From positions 1-64,000 of the forward strand of contig NZ_JAFBBD010000008.1 of assembly GCF_016906995.1 (NCBI RefSeq): a DNA stretch of 64,000 bases, given 5' to 3'. Positions 29,301 through 37,512 of the stretch are shown here, piece by piece; positions within the stretch are counted from its first letter, which is position 1, and the number at the start of each line of letters is the position of its first letter. The position numbers and the translations under genes are program-made. The notes beneath the pieces were generated by a model. It ran no database searches, had not been told where the DNA came from, and saw only the letters and a program-made list of their open reading frames with translations. The DNA comes from Spongiibacter marinus (GTDB taxonomy: Bacteria; Pseudomonadota; Gammaproteobacteria; Pseudomonadales; Spongiibacteraceae).

Positions 29301-29526
29301 TGAGAATGACACCGTCTTCAACTTCCTCCGGCGTTGCGCCGGGGTAGGGAACCGTGATGCGGATGATGTTGATTTCGAAGTCGGGTTGCAGGGTGCGCTG
29401 AATATTCAGTGCCGAGCCAATCCCCACGCACAAGATGACGATCATCAACAGGTTGGCGGCAACGCTGTTTCGTGCGAACCACGGAATGATGCCGCGGCGA
29501 GTGTCTAGGTGCTCGGGAATAGTCAT
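26380..29526 (-). CDS. RND efflux pump, inner-membrane permease (AcrB/HAE family)
   Basis: A 1048-residue RND transporter with the expected 12-helix layout: a single helix near residue 24-44, a large periplasmic loop, a cluster of helices at about 335-490, a second loop and a C-terminal cluster ending around 1030. The charged residues for proton relay lie in LGIVVDDAIIIGES (helix 4). It belongs to the branch with divergent N-terminus (WFARNSVAANLLM) often annotated simply as efflux RND permease. The start overlaps the adaptor stop (ATGA). No outer-membrane factor is encoded nearby. Confidence 0.9.
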   Translation of the reverse strand: MTIPEHLDTRRGIIPWFARNSVAANLLMIVILCVGIGSALNIQRTLQPDFEINIIRITVPYPGATPEEVEDGVILKIEEALQDIDAIESIESTADESLATISADIYKDYDILAVMDEIKSAVDGIVSFPEQAERPIVKRLEFQKHTVNVELYGDLDERSLKSLGEQVKQEMLQDPDIAFVQINGARDFEISIEIPEHRLLEYQLTLSDVADAIRRSSLDLPGGTIKTSNGNISLRTQGQARQQQEFERLVVKSFPDGTRLTLADIATINDGFEEVDGFAYFDGKPSLGLQVFSVGSQDLIRVAEAVSRYVENKREQLPEGVEIAQFADISYYLKGRMSMMLDNLSMGALLVFVVLSLFLNIKLAFWVMVGLPICFLGTFALMPMVDISLNMLSLFGFILVLGIVVDDAIIIGESAYAEAEKSGHSVDTVIKGALRVATPATFGVLTTIMAFSPTLFASGTFAPFPESVGWVVILCLAFSLVESKWILPAHLAHSSPGTGPIWQKLDRIPAKSNAILSNFVENTYRPFIKRAIAQRYITGASFTAMLIVTVGLVAGGVVHFVMIPEVPGDFVQANLEMVEGTPEEETRRAFEHMDSSLRKVNEAYSAAHANDDNRALISHVAAFGRGGRHVTFMAELTKNDMRDIDGAEIARRWREEIGDIPGAKVLAVSIADQQMGPSISLKISSPHPEDLTAAAAQVENALRRYEGVYDIRNGASALRDEIVLEILPEAETLGLSSAALGQQIRDAFYGAEAQRVQRGNDEVKVMVRYPRDERAAVSDLQNMFIRSAEGAFVPLSNVAKITIQPAYTTMTRIDGERSISVTAQADKSRVEPDKVTSSILKNLLPSLQQRYPGLDIKLSGESEEVGTLMVSLLIGFALALFGIYGLLAIPLRSYLQPLIIMGVIPFGIIGAVFGHIVTDLSFSMMSFFGVIALSGVVVNDSLIMVDFINSAIDRGERLIDAVVDSGCQRFRAILLTSLTTFFGLLPMLMEDSLQAQFVIPMAVSLGFGIIFATVITLILIPCLYIVLEDVKVLFGSKSARELEPALSE

Positions 29527-30749
29527 TGGACGCTGCTAAGCTCGGTAAAGGTAGCCATGCCTGATTCGCTCTGGGGCTTAACCAGTTCGGCGGTCGACAT
29601 GCTGCTGTTGACTTTAACGGGGGTGCCGCTGATGGCGCTGGGCACCGATGACAGGCAGATCCGATCACCTTCCTCAAGGCCTTCATACACGTAGACCAGC
29701 TTGCCTTCTGTGCGCAATGCTTTGATATCGCGGTTGCGCAGGGTCTGCTTGTCGTCGACCACCCACAGCTGATTGCCGGTGCGCAGGATATGCCGAGGAA
29801 CGGCGATCAACCCATCTATTTTTTTGCCCTCTATATCGGCTTTTACAAAGCTGCCATTGAGTAGGGGCTTGCCCGGGTTCTCCAAGCGGTAGGGGTCATT
29901 CACGCGGGCGACAACAAATAACACGCGGCTGCGTTCATCGAGCACGCCTTCGCTGCGCACGACCTCGGCGGGCCAGCGATCGCCAATATCATTCTCCAGA
30001 ATGACTCGGGGGTAGGTGTCGTCCTGGCTATTATTAGGTAGCTCCAGATAAGCGAGCCGGTCCGTTGGCACAGGTAGCCGTACTTCGGCAGTGTCAACGG
30101 AGAACATTTGGCCGACCGGCGTACCGGTACTAACAAATTGCCCGAGGTCGACCTGACGCATTTTAATCAAGCCGCGATAAGGGGCTTTGATTTGCGTCCT
30201 GTCCAGGTTGATCTTGGCCTGGCGGCGGTCCGCGAGTGCGGAGTTCAGTCTGGCTTTGGCTTCGTTTAACTGCGGCAGCCTAAGTGCCAGCGCGCGCGCT
30301 TCTTTACTGGCGTGACGGCGGGGGTATTTGCGTAGGTCTTCCTTCGCGACTGCCGCGCGCCCTTTTTCCTGGAGCAGGTTGCTGTGGGCGGTGGCCACGG
30401 CGGCCTCAGCGCGTTTGAGTTCAGCGCGGTAATTGCGATCGTCAATGCGCAACAGCACTTCGCCTTGTTCTACCAAGCCGCCATTTTCGAACTTGGGAGA
30501 AACGTCCATGACCTGCCCCGATACTTCGGTGACCAGGCTGGTTTCTGTGCGCGGCTGCACGGTGCCCTGACTACTCACGTTTATCGTCAGCGCCTGTTTG
30601 GTCGCAATGGCGACGTCAATGATCAGTGAATGCTGCTCAACGTCCTGCTGTTCGGGGGCTGGGCGCAGCGCGAAAAGGATCACGGCAACGACAATGGAAA
30701 GGCCGATGATTGACGCGACGGCAATGGCCTGCTTGGGCAAATTAGGCAA
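29523..30749 (-). CDS. RND efflux periplasmic adaptor (membrane fusion protein)
   Basis: A 408-residue HlyD/AcrA-type adaptor. A signal anchor (about 8-27) is followed by the lipoyl half-motif (TSLVTEVSGQVMDVSPKFENGGLVEQGEVLLRIDD), a short helical hairpin (about 105-165), the second lipoyl half (IKAPYRGLIKMRQVDLGQFVSTGTPV) and beta-barrel domains. No lipobox Cys is present. It links the RND permease encoded immediately downstream to an outer-membrane channel. It is the first gene of a two-gene operon. Confidence 0.88.
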   Translation of the reverse strand: MPNLPKQAIAVASIIGLSIVVAVILFALRPAPEQQDVEQHSLIIDVAIATKQALTINVSSQGTVQPRTETSLVTEVSGQVMDVSPKFENGGLVEQGEVLLRIDDRNYRAELKRAEAAVATAHSNLLQEKGRAAVAKEDLRKYPRRHASKEARALALRLPQLNEAKARLNSALADRRQAKINLDRTQIKAPYRGLIKMRQVDLGQFVSTGTPVGQMFSVDTAEVRLPVPTDRLAYLELPNNSQDDTYPRVILENDIGDRWPAEVVRSEGVLDERSRVLFVVARVNDPYRLENPGKPLLNGSFVKADIEGKKIDGLIAVPRHILRTGNQLWVVDDKQTLRNRDIKALRTEGKLVYVYEGLEEGDRICLSSVPSAISGTPVKVNSSMSTAELVKPQSESGMATFTELSSVQ

Positions 30750-30880
30750 AACAACGTTCTCTTTTTGTCGGTGGCGGCAATGCCGCCGGCGAGTCGATGG
30801 TTTATTGGGGCGCTATTCTAGCCTTATCTGCCATCTAACAGTGTGAAATCTTGGTAAGAGCGGCGTCTTTGTCACACTTT

Positions 30881-30899
30881 GGGCGACTATTCGTCGCCC
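30881..30899 (-). repeat. hairpin overlapping the stop of the MCE gene
   Basis: GGGCGAC-TATTC-GTCGCCC is a perfect 7-bp stem that includes the stop codon of the MCE gene. No T run follows on the minus strand, so it is probably a transcript-end stabiliser rather than a classical terminator. Confidence 0.4.
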
Positions 30900-33187
30900 A
30901 GCGGGATAGCGGGCGCCCAGCGCAACCAGCTCGGTTCCACGTCGGCGTGCAGCGGAAAGTGCTGGCTGGCTTCTGCCGGGGGTGCCAAACCGTCCTCGCC
31001 CCGCCCTTCTGGGGTAGCGAAGGCGATGCCGCCTTCAAGCAGCGATTCGACCGACTTACTGCGGATGGTCGTGCCGCTGAATAGGCCAAAATTAATGGCG
31101 ACGCCGCTGGAATTCCAAAAGCGGGTGTTGCGCCGCACCAGCGTGGCGTAGCGGGGCTCAATATTAATATGGATTAAGGTACGGCGTGCATCGCTAGACA
31201 GTTCAAAGCCGTAGACTTCACCAACAGGAATGTCGCGATAAAAGACCTTCACGCCCTCTTTGAGTGAGCCGCGCTGATCAGCACTCAATATTACATTCAG
31301 CCCTTTGGCAGGCGCCCGCAGCGGTGGCGCGCGCTCCAAGCCGATAAACTCTGTGAGCACGCCGCCGCTGCCCGGTAGCACACTAATATAGGCGCCGGTT
31401 ACCAGGGTTTCGAGATTGCGCGTACCTACTAAGCCCAGTTGCGGCTTCACCACCCAAAAGCGGCTACCTTCGCGGGCGATAGCTTTTGCCGAAGGCGCCA
31501 GGCGGGCACTGACCACAACGCCTTGCATGCTCTGGTCCAGCTCAACGGCGGTCACTTCGCCGACTTTGATTCCCTCGTATTTAATTTCGGTTCCCTTGCT
31601 TAGACTGGCGCCGCTGGAGAAGTACAGGCGAATTTCTCTGCCCTTATCGGCAAAGCTGCTTTCGTAGTCCTCGTGCAGGGTATAACGCAGCCCCTCCCAG
31701 GCGGCTTGCGGGCGAGCCACTTCAGGGGTGTGAAAGGCAATGCCGCCACTGACAATGGTCGCCAGCGACTCGGTTTTTACGTCGAGGCCACCGAGGCCAC
31801 CGCTGATACTAATGCCGCTGGCGTTCCAGAACAGCGATTCGCGGTGCAATAGGTGGGCGTAGCGCTGATGAATAAATACGCCGATTTCAACGCCTTTGCG
31901 CTGTAGCGACACGCTTTCCACTTGTCCGACAGCGATCTTGCGAAAATACACCTTGCTGCCAATTTTCACCGAGCCCAGTTCGTCGGCCTCGAGCACCACC
32001 CTGATCCCAGGCGCACTGATCCGCTGGCTGGGGGCGTCGCGCAGTGCCGTATAGCGTTCCGGCAGCTCGCCGTCTTCGCCGTCGACATTCACGGCGATAT
32101 ACGGCCCTCCCAGCAGGGTGTCGAGTCCCTCAACACCTGAACCCGACACTTTGGGGCTGACTAGCCAAAACTGGCTATTTTCATTGAGGTAGTCGTAATA
32201 GGGGGCGTTGATGCGCAGCTCGGCCTCGGCACCGGCGGTAGGGCCAGCCTCATTAAAGCGCAAGTTCTCGACGCTGCCGATGCGAATACCTTGCAGGCGA
32301 AGGTCCGCACCCTGGCTCAGGCCCTCGGCGCTGTCGAAGGCCACCACAATGCGCTTGCCGCCTTCGGCGTGCGCGCGGTTTTGATGCAGCGTAAATCGGT
32401 GACCGCTGTCGACAGCGTCGCCGTCTTCGGGACTGTCGAAGGCCACACCGCCCGCAAGAATGCTCGCCAATGAGCCGGTTTCAAGCTGGACGCCTTGCAG
32501 CCCCGCTGTGACTTTAACGCCGCTGTGGTTCCAAAATCGGCTGCGATGGTTAATGAGATGGGTGTAGCGTGGGTCGATGTGGGCAGTAATCTCCACACCG
32601 TCGTCAAGCAGTGTATAACCCTCAATATCACCGACGTCGATTTGCTGATAGAGCACGGGGGCGCCAACAGATAGCGAGCCCAGCTCTTTGGCGTGCAAGG
32701 TGATTTGTAGCCCCGAGTCGCTGCGAGGCGTGGCCGGGGGTTCGAGTAGCGCGGTAAAACTGCGCGCCGCTTGACCGTCGCCGGGTTGAAAGCTGATGTA
32801 GTTGCCGGCGACCAGGGTGTCGAGCCCCGACACGCCAGAGAGCGAGATTTGCGGTTTAACCAGCCAGAACTTGGTGTTCTCGTTAATCAGTGGCTCGATC
32901 TGTGTTTGCAGGTCCAGCGTGGCATTTACCCCTTTTAGTGCGTCGTCGAGTTGAAGTTGACTGACGCTACCCACGGTAATTCCTTGGTATACCACGGGCG
33001 TTTTGCCAGCGGTAATGCCGCTGCCATTGTCAAAGTGTACGGTCACCTGCAGGGCATTGCTGCTCAGGTTCTCGTAGAGCAGCCACATTGCAATGGCTGC
33101 GGCCACCACAGGAAGTAACCACACTGCCGACAGCCGTTTTTTGGTTTTTAATTCGGCTTGGGGATAGTTTTGTTCAGTGTTTGTCAT
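30887..33187 (-). CDS. MCE (PqiB/LetB-like) intermembrane lipid transport protein with six MCE domains
   Basis: A 766-residue protein with one N-terminal membrane helix (about 20-40) and six MCE domains starting near residues 45, 159, 279, 394, 517 and 629. Odd domains share SGxxxGxxVxYQGIxVGxV followed by NTKFWLVKPQ and GLDTL segments. Even domains share ADELGSxxxGxxVxYRxIxVGxV followed by RFWNxSGV and a GGIAFxTPE end. The protein is therefore three copies of an A-B pair. E. coli PqiB has three MCE domains and LetB seven. MCE rings stack into a periplasm-spanning tunnel for lipids. Its start overlaps the upstream PqiA-like gene by 14 bp, tying it to that partner. Confidence 0.9.
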   Translation of the reverse strand: MTNTEQNYPQAELKTKKRLSAVWLLPVVAAAIAMWLLYENLSSNALQVTVHFDNGSGITAGKTPVVYQGITVGSVSQLQLDDALKGVNATLDLQTQIEPLINENTKFWLVKPQISLSGVSGLDTLVAGNYISFQPGDGQAARSFTALLEPPATPRSDSGLQITLHAKELGSLSVGAPVLYQQIDVGDIEGYTLLDDGVEITAHIDPRYTHLINHRSRFWNHSGVKVTAGLQGVQLETGSLASILAGGVAFDSPEDGDAVDSGHRFTLHQNRAHAEGGKRIVVAFDSAEGLSQGADLRLQGIRIGSVENLRFNEAGPTAGAEAELRINAPYYDYLNENSQFWLVSPKVSGSGVEGLDTLLGGPYIAVNVDGEDGELPERYTALRDAPSQRISAPGIRVVLEADELGSVKIGSKVYFRKIAVGQVESVSLQRKGVEIGVFIHQRYAHLLHRESLFWNASGISISGGLGGLDVKTESLATIVSGGIAFHTPEVARPQAAWEGLRYTLHEDYESSFADKGREIRLYFSSGASLSKGTEIKYEGIKVGEVTAVELDQSMQGVVVSARLAPSAKAIAREGSRFWVVKPQLGLVGTRNLETLVTGAYISVLPGSGGVLTEFIGLERAPPLRAPAKGLNVILSADQRGSLKEGVKVFYRDIPVGEVYGFELSSDARRTLIHINIEPRYATLVRRNTRFWNSSGVAINFGLFSGTTIRSKSVESLLEGGIAFATPEGRGEDGLAPPAEASQHFPLHADVEPSWLRWAPAIPLGDE

Positions 33188-33806
33188 GGTGTTCCAAATC
33201 CCAAATCAGTCTCGGGTCAAAGCTGTTGGCAGCAAGCATGGTCAATACCACCGCACCAGCAAAGGCAGTGGCGGCGGGGCCGGTATCGACGGTGGCGATA
33301 TTACCAAGGCTGACAACAGTAACCAGTATCGAAATCATGAATAGGTCCAGCATCGACCAGCGGCCGATAAGGTGCACAAAACGGTAGAGTGCTGTGCATT
33401 GCTGCTTGCTCAGCGAAAGGCGAAACTGCACCACCATCATCAGTAATAGCAGTGCAACGATTTTAATAATTGGCACAACGATGCTGGCAATAAAGACAAC
33501 GGCGGCGATCGCTCGCAGATCTGCCTGCCACAGGCGAATGATCCCCGACATAATGGTGTCGGGCACGCCCTGTCCTAGATTGACAACCGTCATAATGGTT
33601 AAGACATTCGCCGGTATCAGCAGCACGGCGGCGGCGAGGCACAGCGCCAGTGAACGCTGCAGACTGTGATGGCGGCGGAAGTAGAGGTGGGCATGACAGC
33701 GCGGGCAGCGTGCCAGGTGATGTTGGTCGCGCGCAGGCATGGCGCTGAGTAAGCCGCAGTGCTGGCAGCGGGCGAGCCCGTGTTGCTTGGCCGTTGCTGC
33801 GTTCAT
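33174..33806 (-). CDS. PqiA-domain membrane protein (second half-size copy)
   Basis: A 210-residue protein with one PqiA domain: a Cys-rich N-terminus (CQHCGLLS and CPRCHAHL, zinc-ribbon-like) and four membrane helices, with the family segment SMLDLFMISILVTVV in the third. E. coli PqiA and LetA carry two such domains in one chain; here they are split over two genes. The ATG at 33806 overlaps the stop of the first copy. It likely forms, with that copy, the inner-membrane partner of the MCE protein. Confidence 0.86.
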   Translation of the reverse strand: MNAATAKQHGLARCQHCGLLSAMPARDQHHLARCPRCHAHLYFRRHHSLQRSLALCLAAAVLLIPANVLTIMTVVNLGQGVPDTIMSGIIRLWQADLRAIAAVVFIASIVVPIIKIVALLLLMMVVQFRLSLSKQQCTALYRFVHLIGRWSMLDLFMISILVTVVSLGNIATVDTGPAATAFAGAVVLTMLAANSFDPRLIWDLEHHDKH

Positions 33807-34417
33807 GTCTGCCTCCGCTGCCAAAACTGCCAGGCTTGCTCGGCATTAAAGCTCTGCGCGCAAAGGATAAGGCTGATCATTAAACCGGCCAGGCAGTAGC
33901 TTCCGCTGAGAATGTGTATCTCACCGTCGTCCATCATCTTCACGTAGGCCACTAAAATTCCGATCGCATATACCTCCAACATGCTCCACTCCTGCATAAA
34001 GTTGCCGAGCTTGATGCTTCGAGAAAAGCTTGGCGGGCAGTAGTTAAGGTGCTGGCAAAGGGCGATAAAGGTATTGAGGAGTAAGTGCATTAGCGGCGCT
34101 AACAGCGAGCAGAGTAATACAATCAGAGACAGCAGTTTGAAGTCCTGTTGCCACAGCCTGAGTACGCCTTCTGCAAGGGTATTGCTGCCGGTTTGCCCGG
34201 CCAGGGTAAATTGTAAAAGTGGCAGGCAGGTGGCGGGAATGAATAAAATCAGGCCACACAAACCGGCGGCCAAACTGAGCTGTGGCAGGCGTGGCGGCGC
34301 TTCAGCTAAGACCGCATTGCAGCGCGTGCAGTGGGCGCGCTTTTTACTTTCGAGCCGTGGCAGCGTTTGCAACAAATCGCAGTCGGGGCAGGCGTGAAGG
34401 TGGGGTTGTTGCGTCAT
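33803..34417 (-). CDS. PqiA-domain membrane protein (first half-size copy)
   Basis: A 204-residue protein with the same plan as its downstream neighbour: CPDCDLLQ and CTRCNAVL at the N-terminus, then four membrane helices, with WSMLEVYAIGILVAYVKM in the third. It overlaps the second copy by four bases, so the two are translationally coupled and probably assemble as a heterodimer equal to one full-length PqiA. It begins 10 bp after the cardiolipin synthase stop, placing lipid synthesis and lipid transport in one transcript. Confidence 0.86.
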   Translation of the reverse strand: MTQQPHLHACPDCDLLQTLPRLESKKRAHCTRCNAVLAEAPPRLPQLSLAAGLCGLILFIPATCLPLLQFTLAGQTGSNTLAEGVLRLWQQDFKLLSLIVLLCSLLAPLMHLLLNTFIALCQHLNYCPPSFSRSIKLGNFMQEWSMLEVYAIGILVAYVKMMDDGEIHILSGSYCLAGLMISLILCAQSFNAEQAWQFWQRRQT

Positions 34418-34427
34418 TGTCTGGCGT

Positions 34428-35915
34428 TTACTGCAGTGGCGCGAATAAGTAGGCGCAGCGGCTAGCCAGGCGGCGGATCAGCGACCAGCTGGCAACCTCT
34501 CTTGGCAGCAGCTGTCGACACTGCTTGAAGTCATTTTCGAGCATGTGAGTGAGTTCCCCCGCAAAACCCTGATCATAGACCAGTGCACTTATTTCAAAGT
34601 TCAGCCGGAAGGAGCGGTTATCCAGGTTTGCCGTTCCCACGACGGAAATCTCATCATCCACCAGCATGACTTTTTGATGCAAGAAGCCACATTGGTAGTA
34701 ATAAAACTGCACGCCGTGGGGCAAGGTTTCTCGAATTGCTGAGAAAGACGACAATTTGATGATCAGTTTGTCGGGCTGCTCGGGAAGCATAATGCGTACA
34801 TCCACGCCGCGCATCGCGGCCAGTTGCAAGGCGTGAATAATGGGGGTGTCGGGAACAAAGTAGGGGCTGACGATCCACAGGCGCTCTCGGGCTTGGTGAA
34901 TGAGCGTTTCAAAAAACAATGCGCAGCTTTCAATGCTGTCGGCGGGGCCGGTGCCAATAATCAACATTTGTTGGTCGCTATGGTTACCGGGGGCGGCGTC
35001 ACAGGGTGTAGGTGTCCAGTTCAGAGGTGGTAGTGACTCCTGTGCCCAGTACCAGTCTTCGACAAAACTCAATTGTACGGCTTGCACCGCTGGCCCTGTT
35101 ATTGCCAGGCCGGTATCGCGCCAAGGTGTAAGGACGGGGTGTTGATGACGGTATTCATCGCCAATGTTCATACCGCTAATGGCGGCGTAGTTACCATCGC
35201 AAATGACAATTTTTCGGTGGTTGCGAAAGTTCAACTGTAGGCGATTGCCTGCGCCCTTGGTGCTATTGAAGGGGACAATTTGTACGCCGGCAGCGCGAAG
35301 TCTCTGCACATATTGGCGCGGCAATTTTAGACTGCCGATTTCGTCGTAAATAAAGTAAACCGACACGCCTTCTTCGGCTTTTTTTATCAGTATCTCTGCC
35401 AGTTCATTACCGATACGGTCGTTGCGCAGAATGTAGAACTCAAGCAGTACATAGTGTTTGGCAGCGCGGATATGCGCAAACATATCCGCGAAGGCCTGTT
35501 CACCATCAATCAACAGGCGAGCGTGATTACCGCGAGTGAATGGCAGGGTGCTGAGGCGGTTGAGACCGAGCAGCCGCGAGTCTTGGCGGCTCGGATAGGT
35601 CTCGATATTTGAGAGCTGCGGCGCAAGCTCGCGGATCAAGTCTTCGATCGCTCGTGTATCGCCGCGTTTGGCGATCGCGTAGCCGCGAAATTTGCGCCGG
35701 CCGAATATCCAGTAGAGCGGCACAAAGAGCGGGGGGAGAACAATTAGAACAATGGCCCATGCCACCGCACCCTGAGCGGTGCGGGTTTTAAGAATGGCTT
35801 CCAGGGCCGAGAGTATACCGAGCAGCGCAATAAACGCAGCCACAGCGGCTGCCAGCCCTGACTGGTTCGCCACTACCCAGGCTGTGCTGCTCGAAAAAAA
35901 GTCACTGATTCCCAT
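34428..35915 (-). CDS. cls: cardiolipin synthase, phospholipase D family
   Basis: A 495-residue enzyme with two N-terminal membrane helices (about 12-30 and 45-70, the latter with LPPLFVPLYWIFGRRK) and two HKD motifs: NHRKIVICDGN near residue 230 and HQKVMLVDD near 415, followed by GTANLDNRSF. It condenses phosphatidylglycerol or related lipids into cardiolipin at the inner membrane. It is the first gene of an operon with the split PqiA pair and the MCE protein. Confidence 0.92.
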   Translation of the reverse strand: MGISDFFSSSTAWVVANQSGLAAAVAAFIALLGILSALEAILKTRTAQGAVAWAIVLIVLPPLFVPLYWIFGRRKFRGYAIAKRGDTRAIEDLIRELAPQLSNIETYPSRQDSRLLGLNRLSTLPFTRGNHARLLIDGEQAFADMFAHIRAAKHYVLLEFYILRNDRIGNELAEILIKKAEEGVSVYFIYDEIGSLKLPRQYVQRLRAAGVQIVPFNSTKGAGNRLQLNFRNHRKIVICDGNYAAISGMNIGDEYRHQHPVLTPWRDTGLAITGPAVQAVQLSFVEDWYWAQESLPPLNWTPTPCDAAPGNHSDQQMLIIGTGPADSIESCALFFETLIHQARERLWIVSPYFVPDTPIIHALQLAAMRGVDVRIMLPEQPDKLIIKLSSFSAIRETLPHGVQFYYYQCGFLHQKVMLVDDEISVVGTANLDNRSFRLNFEISALVYDQGFAGELTHMLENDFKQCRQLLPREVASWSLIRRLASRCAYLFAPLQ

Positions 35916-36059
35916 GTGCCCTCATGCAAGTAGTCGCGACGCCGTGGCCTTCACCCGCATAGACGATGCCGAGTGTTGCGTAGCCGATGGTAAAGTGATT
36001 GCCATGAGAATACGACTGTGCGTGTTGCTTTCACAGTTTTGCAGAATGGGAATGTCATT

Positions 36060-36518
36060 ATGAGTAGAGTTTTTGCCACACCCTCGGCCCTGTTGGACGC
36101 AGTGGGTGAACATTTGGGGGCCAGTGAATGGCTGGAGGTTGACCAGCAGCGTATCAACCTTTTTGCCGATGCCACCGGCGATCATCAGTGGATTCACACT
36201 GACCCAGAGCGCGCGAAGGATGGGCCTTTTGGCAAGTGTATTGCCCATGGCTATTTGACCTTGTCACTGGTGAATTTATTCCTGCCACAAATTATCGATG
36301 TGCAGGGCATTTCAATGGGCGTGAATGTCGGCTGCGAGCGTATTCGTTTCCCGGCGCCGGTGCCGGTTGGCTCGCGAGTGCGCGGGGTGGGCGAGTTGCT
36401 CTCTGCAGAAGAGTTGAAGGGCGGCGTACAGTCGGTGGTACGGGTGACCATTGAGATTGAGGGCGGCGATCGCCCAGCCTGTGTGGTAGACACCATTAGC
36501 CGCTATTTCCCAGAGTAA
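36060..36518 (+). CDS. MaoC-family (R)-specific enoyl-CoA hydratase
   Basis: A 152-residue hotdog-fold protein with the hydratase-2 signature FADATGDHQWIHTDPERA, whose Asp and His are catalytic in the family, and CIAHGYLTLSL. It hydrates trans-enoyl-CoA to (R)-3-hydroxyacyl-CoA, linking beta-oxidation to PHA or fatty-acid metabolism. The ATG at 36060 is preferred over an in-frame start 14 codons earlier, since SRVFATPSAL begins the domain. Confidence 0.87.
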   Translation: MSRVFATPSALLDAVGEHLGASEWLEVDQQRINLFADATGDHQWIHTDPERAKDGPFGKCIAHGYLTLSLVNLFLPQIIDVQGISMGVNVGCERIRFPAPVPVGSRVRGVGELLSAEELKGGVQSVVRVTIEIEGGDRPACVVDTISRYFPE

Positions 36519-36550
36519 TTGCTCGTCTGCTGGGATCAGCAAAGTGAATA

Positions 36551-36567
36551 TTAACGGCGGCCGTTAA
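36551..36567. repeat. perfect inverted repeat TTAACGGC-G-GCCGTTAA
   Basis: Two perfect 8-bp arms around a single central base lie between the maoC stop and the next gene. Only three bases lie between it and an A run, and no T run follows on the plus strand. It could be an operator for the downstream small gene or a transcript-end hairpin. Confidence 0.45.
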
Positions 36568-36674
36568 AAACCTTTGATATAAGGAAGTGATAGGTCGGTC
36601 AGGGCCGCCGTGGTATAACAAAAGTGTTGCTATAAAGCGATACGAGATAGTCCCTATCCGCATGGAGGTTGTCA

Positions 36675-36956
36675 ATGGATTTGACCCACGGCGATGTGCT
36701 TGACGGCGGTAAAGAGCTGCTGAGTAATGTGCCCATGTATATTTCGGCCGACGACGGCTATGCACAGTGGGGCGGCTGCTTGCACCTCAAGCGCCAGAAT
36801 GGCGATTTGCTGCGCTCTGGGGAGTATCGAATTCGTTTGCGCGATGGTCGGCTCGGCAATATTGTCGTTCGTAAAGTGATCTCTACCAACGGTGCCCATC
36901 ACCTGGAGGTGCTCTTTGAAGGGCGCGGCGAGCTAGCGCAACGGCGCGCAGGGTAA
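36675..36956 (+). CDS. small hypothetical protein
   Basis: A 93-residue protein that I do not recognise. It is soluble, has no signal peptide, and its alternating pattern (LHLKRQNGDLLRSGEYRIRLRDGRLGNIVVRKV) suggests a small beta-barrel. GGAGG at 36664-36668, six bases before the ATG, is a strong ribosome-binding site and supports real expression. Confidence 0.6.
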   Translation: MDLTHGDVLDGGKELLSNVPMYISADDGYAQWGGCLHLKRQNGDLLRSGEYRIRLRDGRLGNIVVRKVISTNGAHHLEVLFEGRGELAQRRAG

Positions 36957-37211
36957 GCGCTTCGGTTTCTGAGTGGTCATCGCACCGCCATCGAATGCGT
37001 ATCCCCCCTTTTTTTCATTTCTCAGCGCGCTGTTGGCGCCTTTCTTGTTATTTGTCCTATCACTCTTCGGCAGAATCCCCTATTTTGTGGGCATCGTATG
37101 CAATGTGTGTGGCTAAATGCGGCCAGTTTTCTTGCGGTGTTTGGCGTGTATGGGCGGCGATGGGCGAGGTCGGTATTGGATGTTGCCTGGCCCAGGGTTT
37201 GGAGAGTGTTA

Positions 37212-37502
37212 ATGAAGGCGATGTCAGTAGTGGTGGCAAAATGCATCGGGGTGTCGGGTCTGGCCAGCGCGGCCCTGGTAATTGTGCACCCGATGAGTTT
37301 TGCGGGGCTTGAGTATTCCTGGAAAAGCGCCTCTTTGCTGCTGGCCCTGCAGGTTTTGTTGTCATGTCTGCTATTGTATGCCGCCGAGCAGCGCCGTCAG
37401 GGCAGCGAGATAGCAGAGAAGGCCTTTCCTGCAGCAGTTATGGCGGTGGTGCTTTGGGTTTGTATGTTTGCTTACTGGTTACAGCAAGCCGTTATAAACT
37501 AA
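37212..37502 (+). CDS. small membrane protein of unknown function
   Basis: A 96-residue protein with three hydrophobic segments (about 5-25, 35-55 and 70-90), probably an inner-membrane protein. The ATG at 37212 has GGAGAG upstream; the frame is open to an earlier start, but those residues are Arg/Trp-rich and lack a ribosome-binding site. It lies 10 bp before a thioesterase gene and may share its transcript. I see no family signature. Confidence 0.5.
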   Translation: MKAMSVVVAKCIGVSGLASAALVIVHPMSFAGLEYSWKSASLLLALQVLLSCLLLYAAEQRRQGSEIAEKAFPAAVMAVVLWVCMFAYWLQQAVIN

Positions 37503-37512
37503 GGAGTCATGA

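Noticed and set aside
30840-30878. AGTGTGA...TCACACT inverted repeat as an operator between the MCE gene and the RND adaptor gene
   Set aside because: The arms are 7 bp with a 25-nt gap, downstream of one gene and upstream of another on the same strand; too weak to claim.
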